From Lachnoclostridium sp. UBA739 (GTDB lineage Bacteria; Bacillota_A; Clostridia; Lachnospirales; Lachnospiraceae): a stretch of 24,355 nucleotides of DNA. Below are positions 1 to 8,135 of this stretch, piece after piece. Location: the NCBI GenBank assembly GCA_002297865.1, contig DBKX01000432.1, forward strand, positions 17,596 through 41,950, given 5' to 3'. Within the stretch, counting starts at the first letter, position 1. Each line of letters begins with the position of its first letter. The translations under genes were made by a program, and so were the position numbers. The notes below the pieces were generated by a model. That model searched no databases and was not told where the DNA came from. It saw nothing but the letters and a program-made list of their open reading frames with translations.

Positions 1-1352
1 CCAGAACATCTTTCAAATGGGGGATCCCAGTTGACTTCGATGACAAACACGTTGTATACGTTTGGTTAGATGCACTAAGCAACTACATCACAGGTTTAGG
101 ATATGATGTAGATGGAAACAATGGTGATTTATATGAAAAATTCTGGCCAGCAGACCTTCACTTAATCGGTAAGGATATCTTAAGATTCCATACTATTTAC
201 TGGCCAATCATGTTAATGGCATTAGATTTACCACTACCAAAACAAGTATTTGGTCATCCTTGGTTATTACAAGGCGATGGTAAGATGAGTAAATCCAAAG
301 GTAATGTTTTATATGCAGATGAGCTAGTTGATTTCTTCGGAGTAGATGCAGTTCGTTACTTCGTATTACACGAAATGCCATTTGAAAATGATGGCGTAAT
401 TACTTGGGAGTTAATGGTAGAACGTTTAAATTCTGAGCTTGCTAACACACTTGGTAACTTAGTAAATAGAACAATCTCCATGAGCAATAAGTATTTTGGT
501 GGTGTTGTAAACAACGCAGGCGTGAAAGAAGAAGTGGATGAGGATTTAATTCGAGTAACATTAGAAACGCCTAATAAAGTTACTGAGAAAATGGATAAAC
601 TAAGAGTTGCAGATGCCATTTCTGAAATCTTCACATTATTCAAACGCTGTAACAAATACATTGATGAAACAATGCCTTGGGCATTAGCAAAAGAAGAAGA
701 GAAAAAGGCTAGATTGGAAACCGTTCTTTACAACTTAGTAGAGAGTATTTCCGTAGGCGCAAGCTTATTAGAGCCATTCATGCCTGAAACTTCAGCAAAA
801 GTATTAGCACAGCTTAATGCATCTAAGAGAGAATTAGAAGACATGAAGGAATACGGCAAATATGTATCTGGTACAAAAGTAGTAGAAAAACCAGAAATCT
901 TATTTGCAAGATTAGATTTAAAAGAGGTATTAGAAAAAGTGGAAGAAAAGAAAGCAGCAGAAGAAGCTAGAAAACATGAAGAAGAAGTAGCGAACAACGA
1001 GCCAGTAATTGATATCGAGGCAAAAGATGAAATTGAATATGATGATTTTATGAAAATGCAGTTCCAGGTTGGTGAAATCATCGCTTGTGAAGAAGTAAAG
1101 AAATCCAAAAAACTTCTTTGTTCCCAAGTTAAAATCGGCAGCCAGGTAAAACAGATTGTGTCTGGTATCAAACAGCATTACAGTGCAGAAGAAATGGTTG
1201 GTAAAAAAGTTATGGTTCTTGTGAACTTAAAACCAGCGAAACTTGCAGGAGTTCTTTCTGAAGGTATGTTGTTATGTGCAGAAGATGAGAACGGTGAGTT
1301 AGCACTTATGGTTCCAGAAAAGAAGATGCCAGCGGGAGCAGAAATCTGCTAA
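1..1352 (+). CDS. metG: Methionyl-tRNA synthetase, 3' part (5' end outside window)
   Basis: The reading frame is open from the left edge (codons begin at base 3) and lacks its start, so about 450 C-terminal residues are present. The enzyme charges tRNA-Met with methionine in the cytoplasm. Visible parts: the end of the class I catalytic core (YVWLDALSNYI and GKDILRFH), the KMSKS loop encoded at about 282-296, the helical anticodon-binding domain, a Lys/Glu-rich linker at about 930-1020, and a C-terminal EMAP/Trbp111-like tRNA-binding domain (FQVGEIIACEEVKKSKKLL onward) ending in GAEIC. The fused C-terminal domain is the arrangement usual in Firmicutes MetG. The HIGH motif and zinc knuckle would lie upstream. 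The gene is followed by a strong terminator, so it is transcriptionally separate from the cluster that follows. Family assignment is essentially certain. Confidence 0.97.
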   Translation, partial: RTSFKWGIPVDFDDKHVVYVWLDALSNYITGLGYDVDGNNGDLYEKFWPADLHLIGKDILRFHTIYWPIMLMALDLPLPKQVFGHPWLLQGDGKMSKSKGNVLYADELVDFFGVDAVRYFVLHEMPFENDGVITWELMVERLNSELANTLGNLVNRTISMSNKYFGGVVNNAGVKEEVDEDLIRVTLETPNKVTEKMDKLRVADAISEIFTLFKRCNKYIDETMPWALAKEEEKKARLETVLYNLVESISVGASLLEPFMPETSAKVLAQLNASKRELEDMKEYGKYVSGTKVVEKPEILFARLDLKEVLEKVEEKKAAEEARKHEEEVANNEPVIDIEAKDEIEYDDFMKMQFQVGEIIACEEVKKSKKLLCSQVKIGSQVKQIVSGIKQHYSAEEMVGKKVMVLVNLKPAKLAGVLSEGMLLCAEDENGELALMVPEKKMPAGAEIC

Positions 1353-1397
1353 GATATCTGTAGTAGGGAAAATTTAATAAGTTACTGTAGTTTTTAG

Positions 1398-1438
1398 AAA
1401 TTGTCTTGCTAAGAAATTAGTGAGACAATTTTTTTTGT
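1398..1438 (+). terminator. Rho-independent terminator of metG
   Basis: A 15-bp stem (1398-1412 pairing with 1417-1431, two G-U wobbles) closed by a GAAA tetraloop is followed at once by a run of T. It starts 46 bases after the metG stop and should isolate metG from the downstream cluster. Confidence 0.9.
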
Positions 1439-1690
1439 ATCTAGTTACAATAGCCCTAGATAAAAAACCTCCTGTGCTATAATAAGTGAGGGTCCTAAAC
1501 CACACAACAAATAGCAAAGGAGAAAATCTAATTGGAAAAAAATACTTTCTAAATACAACATTCGACATATACTAATATAATTAGATTATTTACAACTATT
1601 TAAGCTAATGCTATAATATTAACGTTAAAGAAAAAAGTTGTAATCTTAGGTAAAAACATACAAAATACTTAAGTAAAAAGGGGACAGAAA
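1439..1690. other. AT-rich intergenic region, cluster leader
   Basis: Together with the metG terminator this makes a 338-base gap without a convincing gene. It holds the promoter at 1589-1617 and a leader of about 65 bases before the first cluster gene. There is a good Shine-Dalgarno (AAAGGAG near 1516) followed by a TTG that opens only a six-codon frame; this could be the relic of a gene start. A TATAAT at 1478-1483 has no acceptable -35 partner. I see no tRNA, riboswitch or inverted-repeat operator of note. Confidence 0.5.
1589..1617 (+). promoter_or_regulatory. Sigma-A-type promoter of the biosynthetic cluster
   Basis: TTTACA (1589-1594) and a perfect TATAAT (1612-1617) are separated by exactly 17 bases, predicting transcription from about 1624, roughly 65 bases before the ATG at 1691. 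No other strong promoter or terminator is evident in the gaps before 13809, so this is probably the main promoter for the whole cluster. Confidence 0.75.
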
Positions 1691-2713
1691 ATGAAAAGAT
1701 GTAATATTATTGAAGGATTTGAGCCATTTAACGAGGTATTGTATAAGGACTGTTATTATCATGGCTTGATTCCTGTATTTAAATATTTTGTTGGTTTTAT
1801 TGAATCATTCCTTCTTAATGATATTAGGTTTTATTATTCCTTTAAAGAAAGTGAGAATGGAATTGTAATTGGGTGTGATTCTATTTTTCATATTGAGGAA
1901 AAGGAAAATTTGCTCCAATATGGAATCGCTTGTCATGAGGTATTAGAGACAGAGCACATAGTGGAGGATTTAGTAGAATGCATTAGTAAAAATGAACCTG
2001 CTATTATACGTATTGACTGTTTTTATGAGCCACTAAGAATGGATAGTTATAACTCATTTCATGCATCACATGCTATACCTGTATATGGGTATAATTTAGA
2101 TAAGAGAGAATTTTACATACTTGAGGCAAAATTTATTGATAGTGTATCCTATGCAAAGAATAGCATTTCATTTGATGATCTAGAAAGGGCCTATAAGGGT
2201 TACATAGATAGATTCTATGATGGAAGTAAGAATACTCTAGAATCATTTTACATAAAAGAAGAGTTAACACCTGAAAAGTACCGTAGTATATATCTTCAGA
2301 AGTATCAGGCAGTGTGTGATAGTATACTCACGGGAAAAGAAAAATATGAAGATTCACAGAGTAATCTGGTGAAATACAAGAACAGAATTTTGGACGTATT
2401 AAGAAGTAATGAGTATGAAAGTATTGGGAAAGAAAACTTTATAAATTCTCTAAATAATTTGATTAATAATTTGAATATGCAAAGATATCTTTTTAATAAG
2501 GTATTTCAATGTGATTCTGATTTAATTCGTTGTGTAGATTCTATAACTTGCAATTGGAAATCCATTCGTGCAATTATAGCAAAGTATAAATTACGAAAAA
2601 AAATAGAGGTTAAGTCTATTGAGGCAATAGAAGTAAAATTACAAAATCTAATTGAGCTGGAGCAAAGTAAGTACAATATGCTTACCACCTTTTTTTATAA
2701 TGGAGTATCGTAA
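1691..2713 (+). CDS. BtrH-like (C39/papain-fold) acyltransferase-type protein, stand-alone
   Basis: This 340-residue protein resembles the butirosin BtrH N-terminal family, whose founding member moves an acyl group from an acyl carrier protein to an amine. The residues expected of a cysteine-nucleophile active site are visible: Cys21 in KDCYY, an Asp109-Cys110 pair, His127 in SHAIPVYGY, and Glu145 in FYILEAKF. The second half (about 190-340) is helical with heptad-like Lys/Glu/Leu runs and a conserved W-K-x-I-R motif near the end. It aligns along its whole length with the C-terminal 320 residues of the NRPS protein encoded at 4996-7851, including C640, H746 and E764 there. It is the first gene after the promoter; GGGGA lies 8 bases before the ATG. 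Family membership is inferred from motif spacing; substrate and donor are unknown. Confidence 0.65.
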   Translation: MKRCNIIEGFEPFNEVLYKDCYYHGLIPVFKYFVGFIESFLLNDIRFYYSFKESENGIVIGCDSIFHIEEKENLLQYGIACHEVLETEHIVEDLVECISKNEPAIIRIDCFYEPLRMDSYNSFHASHAIPVYGYNLDKREFYILEAKFIDSVSYAKNSISFDDLERAYKGYIDRFYDGSKNTLESFYIKEELTPEKYRSIYLQKYQAVCDSILTGKEKYEDSQSNLVKYKNRILDVLRSNEYESIGKENFINSLNNLINNLNMQRYLFNKVFQCDSDLIRCVDSITCNWKSIRAIIAKYKLRKKIEVKSIEAIEVKLQNLIELEQSKYNMLTTFFYNGVS

Positions 2714-2739
2714 TAAATTTACAAGAGAAGGAGTTTAAT

Positions 2740-3330
2740 ATGAATCATAATATATGCAAACTAGACTTGAAAGAGTATTTTAACCATAAGTTTATTGTGG
2801 GAAAAGGAGAGCAAGAGTTAGCAAAAGAACATCTTGAGAATGTGAACGAGTATGGCCTTTTTCAACCACAGCTTTTACCAGAATCGAATGCTGACTTTGA
2901 AGTAGAGGGGGTGCAGTTTGTATTTCCCAATAAAGCGATTGATATGTACGACTCAATTCAGTGTGAAGGACAATGTATTGGAGTAGAAACGAGGCCGTAT
3001 AAGAAAATCCATATAATTGGAACTGCAGTTAACAATGACTTTATCTATGAGGAATTGTACCTAAGGAACGAAGAAAGCGGTGTTCAAAACGAAGCCCCTC
3101 TTCTTATGAAGGATTTTTACTACCTCATTGGAAATACTAAAACGGACTATGATACCTACTATGATTGTAGGGGAGCAGAAGGATATGTAGCTTATGATAG
3201 TATGAACGAGTCCATTAAGAGGGGAATGTACTATTGTGAGAGTAACATTAGTATGGTAAAAGAAGTAAATACAATTGAGCTTCCTTATAATCCAGACCTA
3301 TACATATTCTGTATTACACTCGAATGGTAA
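2740..3330 (+). CDS. Small beta-sandwich protein, possibly carbohydrate-binding
   Basis: This 196-residue protein has no signal peptide or membrane segment. Its second half contains a pattern I associate with a jelly-roll domain appended to some bacterial glycoside hydrolases: a G-Q-x-I element (residues 77-80), Y-K-K-I-H-I-I-G-T-A (87-96), and a closing L-P-(6)-I-x-L strand near the C-terminus. The same pattern occurs in the last 160 residues of the next gene product (Y-K-K-I-L-I-V-G-T at 438-446), so the two are clearly paralogous. AGAAGGAG precedes the ATG, 26 bases after the upstream stop, consistent with co-transcription. A role in binding the sugar acceptor or product, or as a scaffold, is inference. 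No catalytic motif is visible. Confidence 0.6.
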   Translation: MNHNICKLDLKEYFNHKFIVGKGEQELAKEHLENVNEYGLFQPQLLPESNADFEVEGVQFVFPNKAIDMYDSIQCEGQCIGVETRPYKKIHIIGTAVNNDFIYEELYLRNEESGVQNEAPLLMKDFYYLIGNTKTDYDTYYDCRGAEGYVAYDSMNESIKRGMYYCESNISMVKEVNTIELPYNPDLYIFCITLEW

Positions 3331-3358
3331 GAAGAGTTAAGAGAAAGCGGTAAGAAAA

Positions 3359-4987
3359 GTGAGTATTAAGATTAAAGAAGAAGAACTTTTACGATATAGT
3401 AAAGATAACTTTTATTTCTGTGAAGAAAAAGTTTTAGCTGGTCTTGCAAAATACTATGGACATGATTATGAACTAATGTTTTTAGGAACTTACAACTTTA
3501 GTTATCACAGACAAAAGGATGAAAAAAAAATAGGTATGAACTTGTGTGCATACTATAATGACAGCGATATCTTTTTAAAAAAGTATCATGGAATACAGTT
3601 ACATAAAATAAAAAGGGAAGATGAAGAAACGGAGTATTTTAATCTTGTTAAGCAGGAATTAAAAAGGGGAAATCCGGTAGTTGCGGGACTAAATAATTCA
3701 AAAAGTATTTGGCCATTGGAAACTGGATTATTTAAAATTAGAGAATTGATTTTCATCATTTATCAGATTGATCAGGAAGAAAATTTGTATATTATAGATG
3801 TACATGATGCAGGAAGAATTCGATGTATTCCAAGAGATGTTTTTGAGGAAAGCTGTAACTGGTGTACGACGGTGAAAGAAAATGCACTTCCCAAAGAAAT
3901 AAAAGCTAGTGAAATACTAAGGGATTTGCTTTCCACTAGAAATCTTGGAGTAAAAGGTTCATGTGATTGCAATGAGATCATTAAGTATTTTCCAAGTATC
4001 AGCCCTAACAGGTGTTACAAAGAAAAAATAGAGCAAGTACAGACAAGTATATATGAACGTTATATGCAGTTAGCAGAAGACGTAAAGAACATGTCGATTG
4101 AAGATGAAACAGAAGGGTTCAATGATTTGTTGTTTACACCTTTCTATTTTGATGCCTTAACACTGTTTAGAACTAGAATCATGTTTGCGAAGGCTATGAC
4201 TTACGTAAAAGATAAATTCCCAAATTTGAATGTTGACAAGATTATTCAGAATGCTTTAGCATCAGGTTCAAAGTGGAATGAAGTAAGATGGAGGTTTTCT
4301 GAACTTTTTGGGAATAAAGGAGATGCAAAAGTCTTAACTCAGGAAATGTCCAAAGCAATTGCAAGCATAGCAAAAAATGAAAGAGTGATTGAGTTAGAGT
4401 TAGAGCATTTGTATAATAAAGAACTTCGTAATGAAAATGCAAGAGTACATAAGGTTAATTTACATAAGTATCAAAATGCTTTTATTTTTGCAGAGAGTGT
4501 AAGTTATATTAGCAAGAATATCTCTTATGGAAGGTATATCTTAATTGGTGAAAAGATATATGGGAAACAATTTAATAGAAAAGAGGTTGTATTTGATTAT
4601 CCTGAATGTTCTGAACAGGGGGATGCGGTACTATGTCAGGAGCAGAGGATTAATATAGAAAAGGGTAACTATAAAAAAATATTAATTGTTGGAACAGTAC
4701 TAGATAGTGAAATGTTATACGATATGATTGAATTTCATTTTACAGATGGTTCAACAGAGGAAATATGTATTGGATTTGAAGGATGGACAAGAAATGAGTT
4801 CGTGGTTGATAAAAAAGCAACTCCTGTTTGGAAAGGAACCGTTCAACATACCAAGGGGGATATTAATATGCGTGAAATAAGCATATTTGCAAGCAACTAT
4901 GAGTTGAGAAGTGAAAAAGAACTAGATTATATGATACTTCCACATAATAATCTCATTGCACTCGTTGCAATATCATTATATGAATAG
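3359..4987 (+). CDS. Inactive BtrH-like domain fused to beta-sandwich domain
   Basis: This 542-residue protein starts at GTG; the frame is closed by TAA at 3338 and no other start lies between. Residues 1-170 align with the two BtrH-like domains of the cluster (KDNFYF, I-W-P, and a 22-residue ungapped stretch beginning at residue 129), but the positions of the catalytic residues differ: Asn17 replaces the cysteine and Glu129 replaces the histidine. The acidic residue of I-I-D is kept. The helical middle region (about 200-385) retains the W-N-x-V-R element also found in the paralogues. Residues about 385-542 repeat the beta-sandwich of the preceding gene, with an F-T-D-G-S-T strand and a final L-P-(6)-I-S-L strand. 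It looks like a pseudoenzyme acting as a structural partner. The Shine-Dalgarno is weak, suggesting coupled or lower translation. Confidence 0.6.
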   Translation: MSIKIKEEELLRYSKDNFYFCEEKVLAGLAKYYGHDYELMFLGTYNFSYHRQKDEKKIGMNLCAYYNDSDIFLKKYHGIQLHKIKREDEETEYFNLVKQELKRGNPVVAGLNNSKSIWPLETGLFKIRELIFIIYQIDQEENLYIIDVHDAGRIRCIPRDVFEESCNWCTTVKENALPKEIKASEILRDLLSTRNLGVKGSCDCNEIIKYFPSISPNRCYKEKIEQVQTSIYERYMQLAEDVKNMSIEDETEGFNDLLFTPFYFDALTLFRTRIMFAKAMTYVKDKFPNLNVDKIIQNALASGSKWNEVRWRFSELFGNKGDAKVLTQEMSKAIASIAKNERVIELELEHLYNKELRNENARVHKVNLHKYQNAFIFAESVSYISKNISYGRYILIGEKIYGKQFNRKEVVFDYPECSEQGDAVLCQEQRINIEKGNYKKILIVGTVLDSEMLYDMIEFHFTDGSTEEICIGFEGWTRNEFVVDKKATPVWKGTVQHTKGDINMREISIFASNYELRSEKELDYMILPHNNLIALVAISLYE

Positions 4988-4995
4988 GAAGTAGG

Positions 4996-7851
4996 ATGAA
5001 AATTATGAAAAATAAGTATGATAATTTTATACAAGCATTTGAAGAGCAAGCTGCAACAAATCCTGCTAATATAGCAGCTGTAGCAGAGGGGCAGTTTATG
5101 AATTACAAAGAGCTTAATCAGAAGGCAAACTGTTTAGCAAGGAAGTTAAAAGAATGTGGTATTGGAAAAGGTAAGATTGTTGGACTTGTAATTTGCGAAT
5201 CCATAGATTTACTTATAGGTCTTATAGGCATTCTCAAGACTGGAGCATGTTTTTTGCCGATTGATTCAGCTTTGCCTGAGCAGCGTATCAATTATATGAT
5301 GCAAGACTCAAAATTGGAGATTATTGTATCGCATAGTTCGATTTCAGAAAATTTGATTATTAATATACCTGTAATAAATGTAGATAACTATGATTGCAAA
5401 GAGAACAATTCAGAAAATCTTAATATTAAAATCGACCCTGAAGATCCCGCTTATGTTATATATACATCTGGAACAACAGGAAAACCTAAGGGAGTAGTTA
5501 TAGAGGAGAGAAGTCTGGTAAACTATTTTCTTTTTATAGCAACAGAGTATAACATTAAGGGATCAGACAGAGCAGCATTAGTCTCTTCTTTCAGTTTCGA
5601 TCTTGGATATACCGTAATATTCACTACCTTAGCTTCTGGTGCACTAGTACATATTGTAAAAAAAGAGGTTTATCGCAATCCAGATAAATTAGGGGAGTAT
5701 TTGCAAGAAAATCAAATCACATGGATTAAGTGTACACCTTCATTACTTAGTATGCTCATAAATTCGTATGGTTTTGCAAAGAAGGATTATTGTAGTACGT
5801 TAAGCAAGATATTTTTGGGTGGAGAGCAAATTAGGGTTGAGGATGTAGACGTTTTTCATAAAAGATATCCTAATACTATTGTGATTAATCATTATGGTCC
5901 GACAGAAACAACAATTGGAGTAGCCACTTATCCAATTGATTTTAATGACTTCGATAATTTCAAGAAAACATTAGTCATTGGAAAGCCAATTGCTAATATA
6001 GAATTTTATGTATGCGATGCACAGATGCAACCAAAGGAACATGGAGTAATGGGGGAGTTATGCATTAGTGGGGCGGCTTTAGCACGGGGATACCTAAATA
6101 GACCTGATTTGACAAAAGAAAAATTTGTTTGGATATCAAAAGGTGACAACACAAAAAGAAGAGTTTATAAAACGGGCGATCGGGCTAGAATTCTTGACAG
6201 TGGAAATGTACAGATACTTGGGAGAATGGATGAACAAATTAAGATTCATGGATATCGCGTAGAACTAGGTGATATTGAGGTTCAACTTCGTAAATATAAT
6301 AAGATTAAAAATGCAGCAGTTTTAGCGGAAAAGCAGCAAAATGGTGATACGGTTCTTAAGGCGTATTGTGAGCTGAAAGAACGATGCACCATAAAAGAAT
6401 TGGCAGAGCACCTAAAAAGAGGTTTACCAGATTATATGATACCAAGGCGTTTTATAGAAGTAAGTGAAATGCCTATTACATTAAATGGAAAAATGGATAA
6501 AAAGAAATTAGCTAGCTTTACTAAGACATTAGAGAGTGGAGAAGACTATGTAGGGTCATCCAGTCTTATGGAGTTAGAAATACTTAGGGCATGTCAAGAG
6601 GTACTTGGAAGAGACAATATGAGTGTGAATGATAACTTCTTTTTATCTGGAGGAGATTCTATAAAGGCTGTACAACTAATCGCCAAAATTCATAAGTTTG
6701 AGATTGAGTTAGAAGAAATATATCATTATCCGACAGTAAGGCTATTATGTGCAAATCATGAGATAGAAGATGTAAATCCATTTATAAATACTGAAATATA
6801 TCAAAAGTTAATTAGTAGAGTGCGGGATGATTCTGTCGTTGAAGAGGTGATTTCATCTAAAAAGGTTAATATAGAATCAATCACTGCGTTTAATGAGGTA
6901 TTTTATAAGGATTGTTTTTATAATGCACTATTTCCAGCTTTGCAGTACGCACATAAAGAAATAAATAGGATACTGTGCAAGGATGTTTTTCTTTATAAGG
7001 GAATTAAAAGCGATGGAAGAATGCAATTAACGTCGAAAATCTTCGCAGGAAAGGGAATTGAGGAATTGCTTGTTACATGTTTAGGTATTTTTACGGTAGT
7101 AAAGATGGATGAGAGCAGCCTTGTAAATGAATTAAGAAATGCATTATCTAATGGAAGACTAGCAATTGTGCGCGTAGATTGTATGTATGAAAGTATTCGA
7201 CCAGATTTATATCGAAAAAATCATTTTCCTCATGCATTACTGGTTTGTGGATTCGATGATGAAAGCAAGAGATTTACAGTTATAGAACAAAGCGATGTAA
7301 ATAAACTGGATTATACATGGAGGACTATTACATATCAAGAGTTACAGGAGTGTAACAAAGAATACCGGGAGAACTTTGCGTCAAAGAATAAGCCAATTTA
7401 CTATGAATTCTATGACAATGTGGTTCTTCCAGAAGAAATTGAAGTAAACTCAGCAGAAAGCATTTACTGTGAAACAATAACAGAAAGGCAGCATTTGATA
7501 CAGGAGGGACTAAACAGTCTCAATCAATTCAGTAAGTATTATGAAGAGGTGGTATCTGATGAGTTGCTCCTGAAACAGGAATGTGAGTCTCTTATATTTC
7601 AGGTTAATGATATCTTATTAAACAAGCATGCTGAGGAATATAAAAATAAAGCTATTTTAGGAAGTGCTCATAAGTGCTCTCTAATATGTGCAGAAATTAA
7701 TAGTTGTTGGAACGTTATAAAGGTTATTTTGGAAAAGTACTATTATAGTCATCGGTATAAAAGAGAGAAGTTTCTAAATTCAATTGAAAAAATTAAGAAA
7801 ATCTGTGAATTGGAAAAATCTTTTTATGAGGAATTAAAGAATGGAAATTAA
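4996..7851 (+). CDS. NRPS module: adenylation (Asp predicted)-PCP-BtrH-like acyltransferase fusion
   Basis: This is a 951-residue three-part protein. Residues 10-510 are an adenylation domain with A3 (Y156-T-S-G-T-T-G-K-P-K-G), A4 (F201-D-L-G-Y-T), A5 (N298-H-Y-G-P-T-E), A7 (Y-K-T-G-D), A8 (G-R-M-D-E-Q-I-K-I-H-G) and catalytic Lys499. My manual specificity read-out is D202 L203 T206 K245 F273 G275 H299 I307 G308 K499, one residue away from the classical aspartate code DLTKVGHIGK. Residues 520-600 are a PCP with the pantetheinyl Ser555 in G-G-D-S. Residues 620-951 are a BtrH-like domain with Cys640, His746 and Glu764. There is no condensation, epimerisation or thioesterase domain. It probably loads aspartate and passes it to an amine acceptor. 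A second in-frame ATG lies at 5005. A PPTase is needed and none is in the window. Confidence 0.85.
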   Translation: MKIMKNKYDNFIQAFEEQAATNPANIAAVAEGQFMNYKELNQKANCLARKLKECGIGKGKIVGLVICESIDLLIGLIGILKTGACFLPIDSALPEQRINYMMQDSKLEIIVSHSSISENLIINIPVINVDNYDCKENNSENLNIKIDPEDPAYVIYTSGTTGKPKGVVIEERSLVNYFLFIATEYNIKGSDRAALVSSFSFDLGYTVIFTTLASGALVHIVKKEVYRNPDKLGEYLQENQITWIKCTPSLLSMLINSYGFAKKDYCSTLSKIFLGGEQIRVEDVDVFHKRYPNTIVINHYGPTETTIGVATYPIDFNDFDNFKKTLVIGKPIANIEFYVCDAQMQPKEHGVMGELCISGAALARGYLNRPDLTKEKFVWISKGDNTKRRVYKTGDRARILDSGNVQILGRMDEQIKIHGYRVELGDIEVQLRKYNKIKNAAVLAEKQQNGDTVLKAYCELKERCTIKELAEHLKRGLPDYMIPRRFIEVSEMPITLNGKMDKKKLASFTKTLESGEDYVGSSSLMELEILRACQEVLGRDNMSVNDNFFLSGGDSIKAVQLIAKIHKFEIELEEIYHYPTVRLLCANHEIEDVNPFINTEIYQKLISRVRDDSVVEEVISSKKVNIESITAFNEVFYKDCFYNALFPALQYAHKEINRILCKDVFLYKGIKSDGRMQLTSKIFAGKGIEELLVTCLGIFTVVKMDESSLVNELRNALSNGRLAIVRVDCMYESIRPDLYRKNHFPHALLVCGFDDESKRFTVIEQSDVNKLDYTWRTITYQELQECNKEYRENFASKNKPIYYEFYDNVVLPEEIEVNSAESIYCETITERQHLIQEGLNSLNQFSKYYEEVVSDELLLKQECESLIFQVNDILLNKHAEEYKNKAILGSAHKCSLICAEINSCWNVIKVILEKYYYSHRYKREKFLNSIEKIKKICELEKSFYEELKNGN

Positions 7852-7870
7852 TAGTAAGGGAGAAAAAAAT

Positions 7871-8122
7871 ATGAGGAGAATAGATATGATTGAAAAAATT
7901 ATTATGGTTATTTTGGAACAATTAAATGTAAATTTAACAAAAGAACAAGTTTCAGAATCAAGTAAATTGGAGGATATTGGTGTGCACTCCTTAAATTTTG
8001 TTCAAGTTATTGTTGCACTAGAAGATGAGTTTAATGTTGAGTTTGACGATAATGAATTAGAAATATCAAGGTTTCATACTGTACAAGATTTGTATGAAGA
8101 ATTGGTGACCTTAATAGAGTAG
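7871..8122 (+). CDS. Free acyl/peptidyl carrier protein
   Basis: This is an 83-residue acidic, helical carrier protein. The phosphopantetheine-attachment serine is Ser40 in G-V-H-S-L-N-F, with His where most ACPs have Asp (DSL), followed by the typical helix II pattern V-I-V-A-L-E-D-E-F. An upstream in-frame ATG at 7841 overlaps the NRPS stop, but AAGGGAG at 7856-7862 sits at ideal distance from the ATG at 7871, so I chose the latter. It follows the NRPS gene by 19 bases. In butirosin biosynthesis the free ACP BtrI is the partner of BtrH, so this protein may be the carrier for one of the BtrH-like enzymes here. What it carries (aspartate from the adenylation domain or another acyl group) cannot be told. 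Confidence 0.88.
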   Translation: MRRIDMIEKIIMVILEQLNVNLTKEQVSESSKLEDIGVHSLNFVQVIVALEDEFNVEFDDNELEISRFHTVQDLYEELVTLIE

Positions 8123-8135
8123 GAAGGAAAGTGTT

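Noticed and set aside
728..1171. Long minus-strand frame opposite metG
   Set aside because: It is the reverse shadow of the conserved metG tRNA-binding region, with no ribosome binding site and low-complexity Ser/Phe composition.
1516..1555. Shine-Dalgarno plus TTG start after metG
   Set aside because: The frame ends after six codons, so it is not a gene; kept only as a possible relic at the insertion junction.
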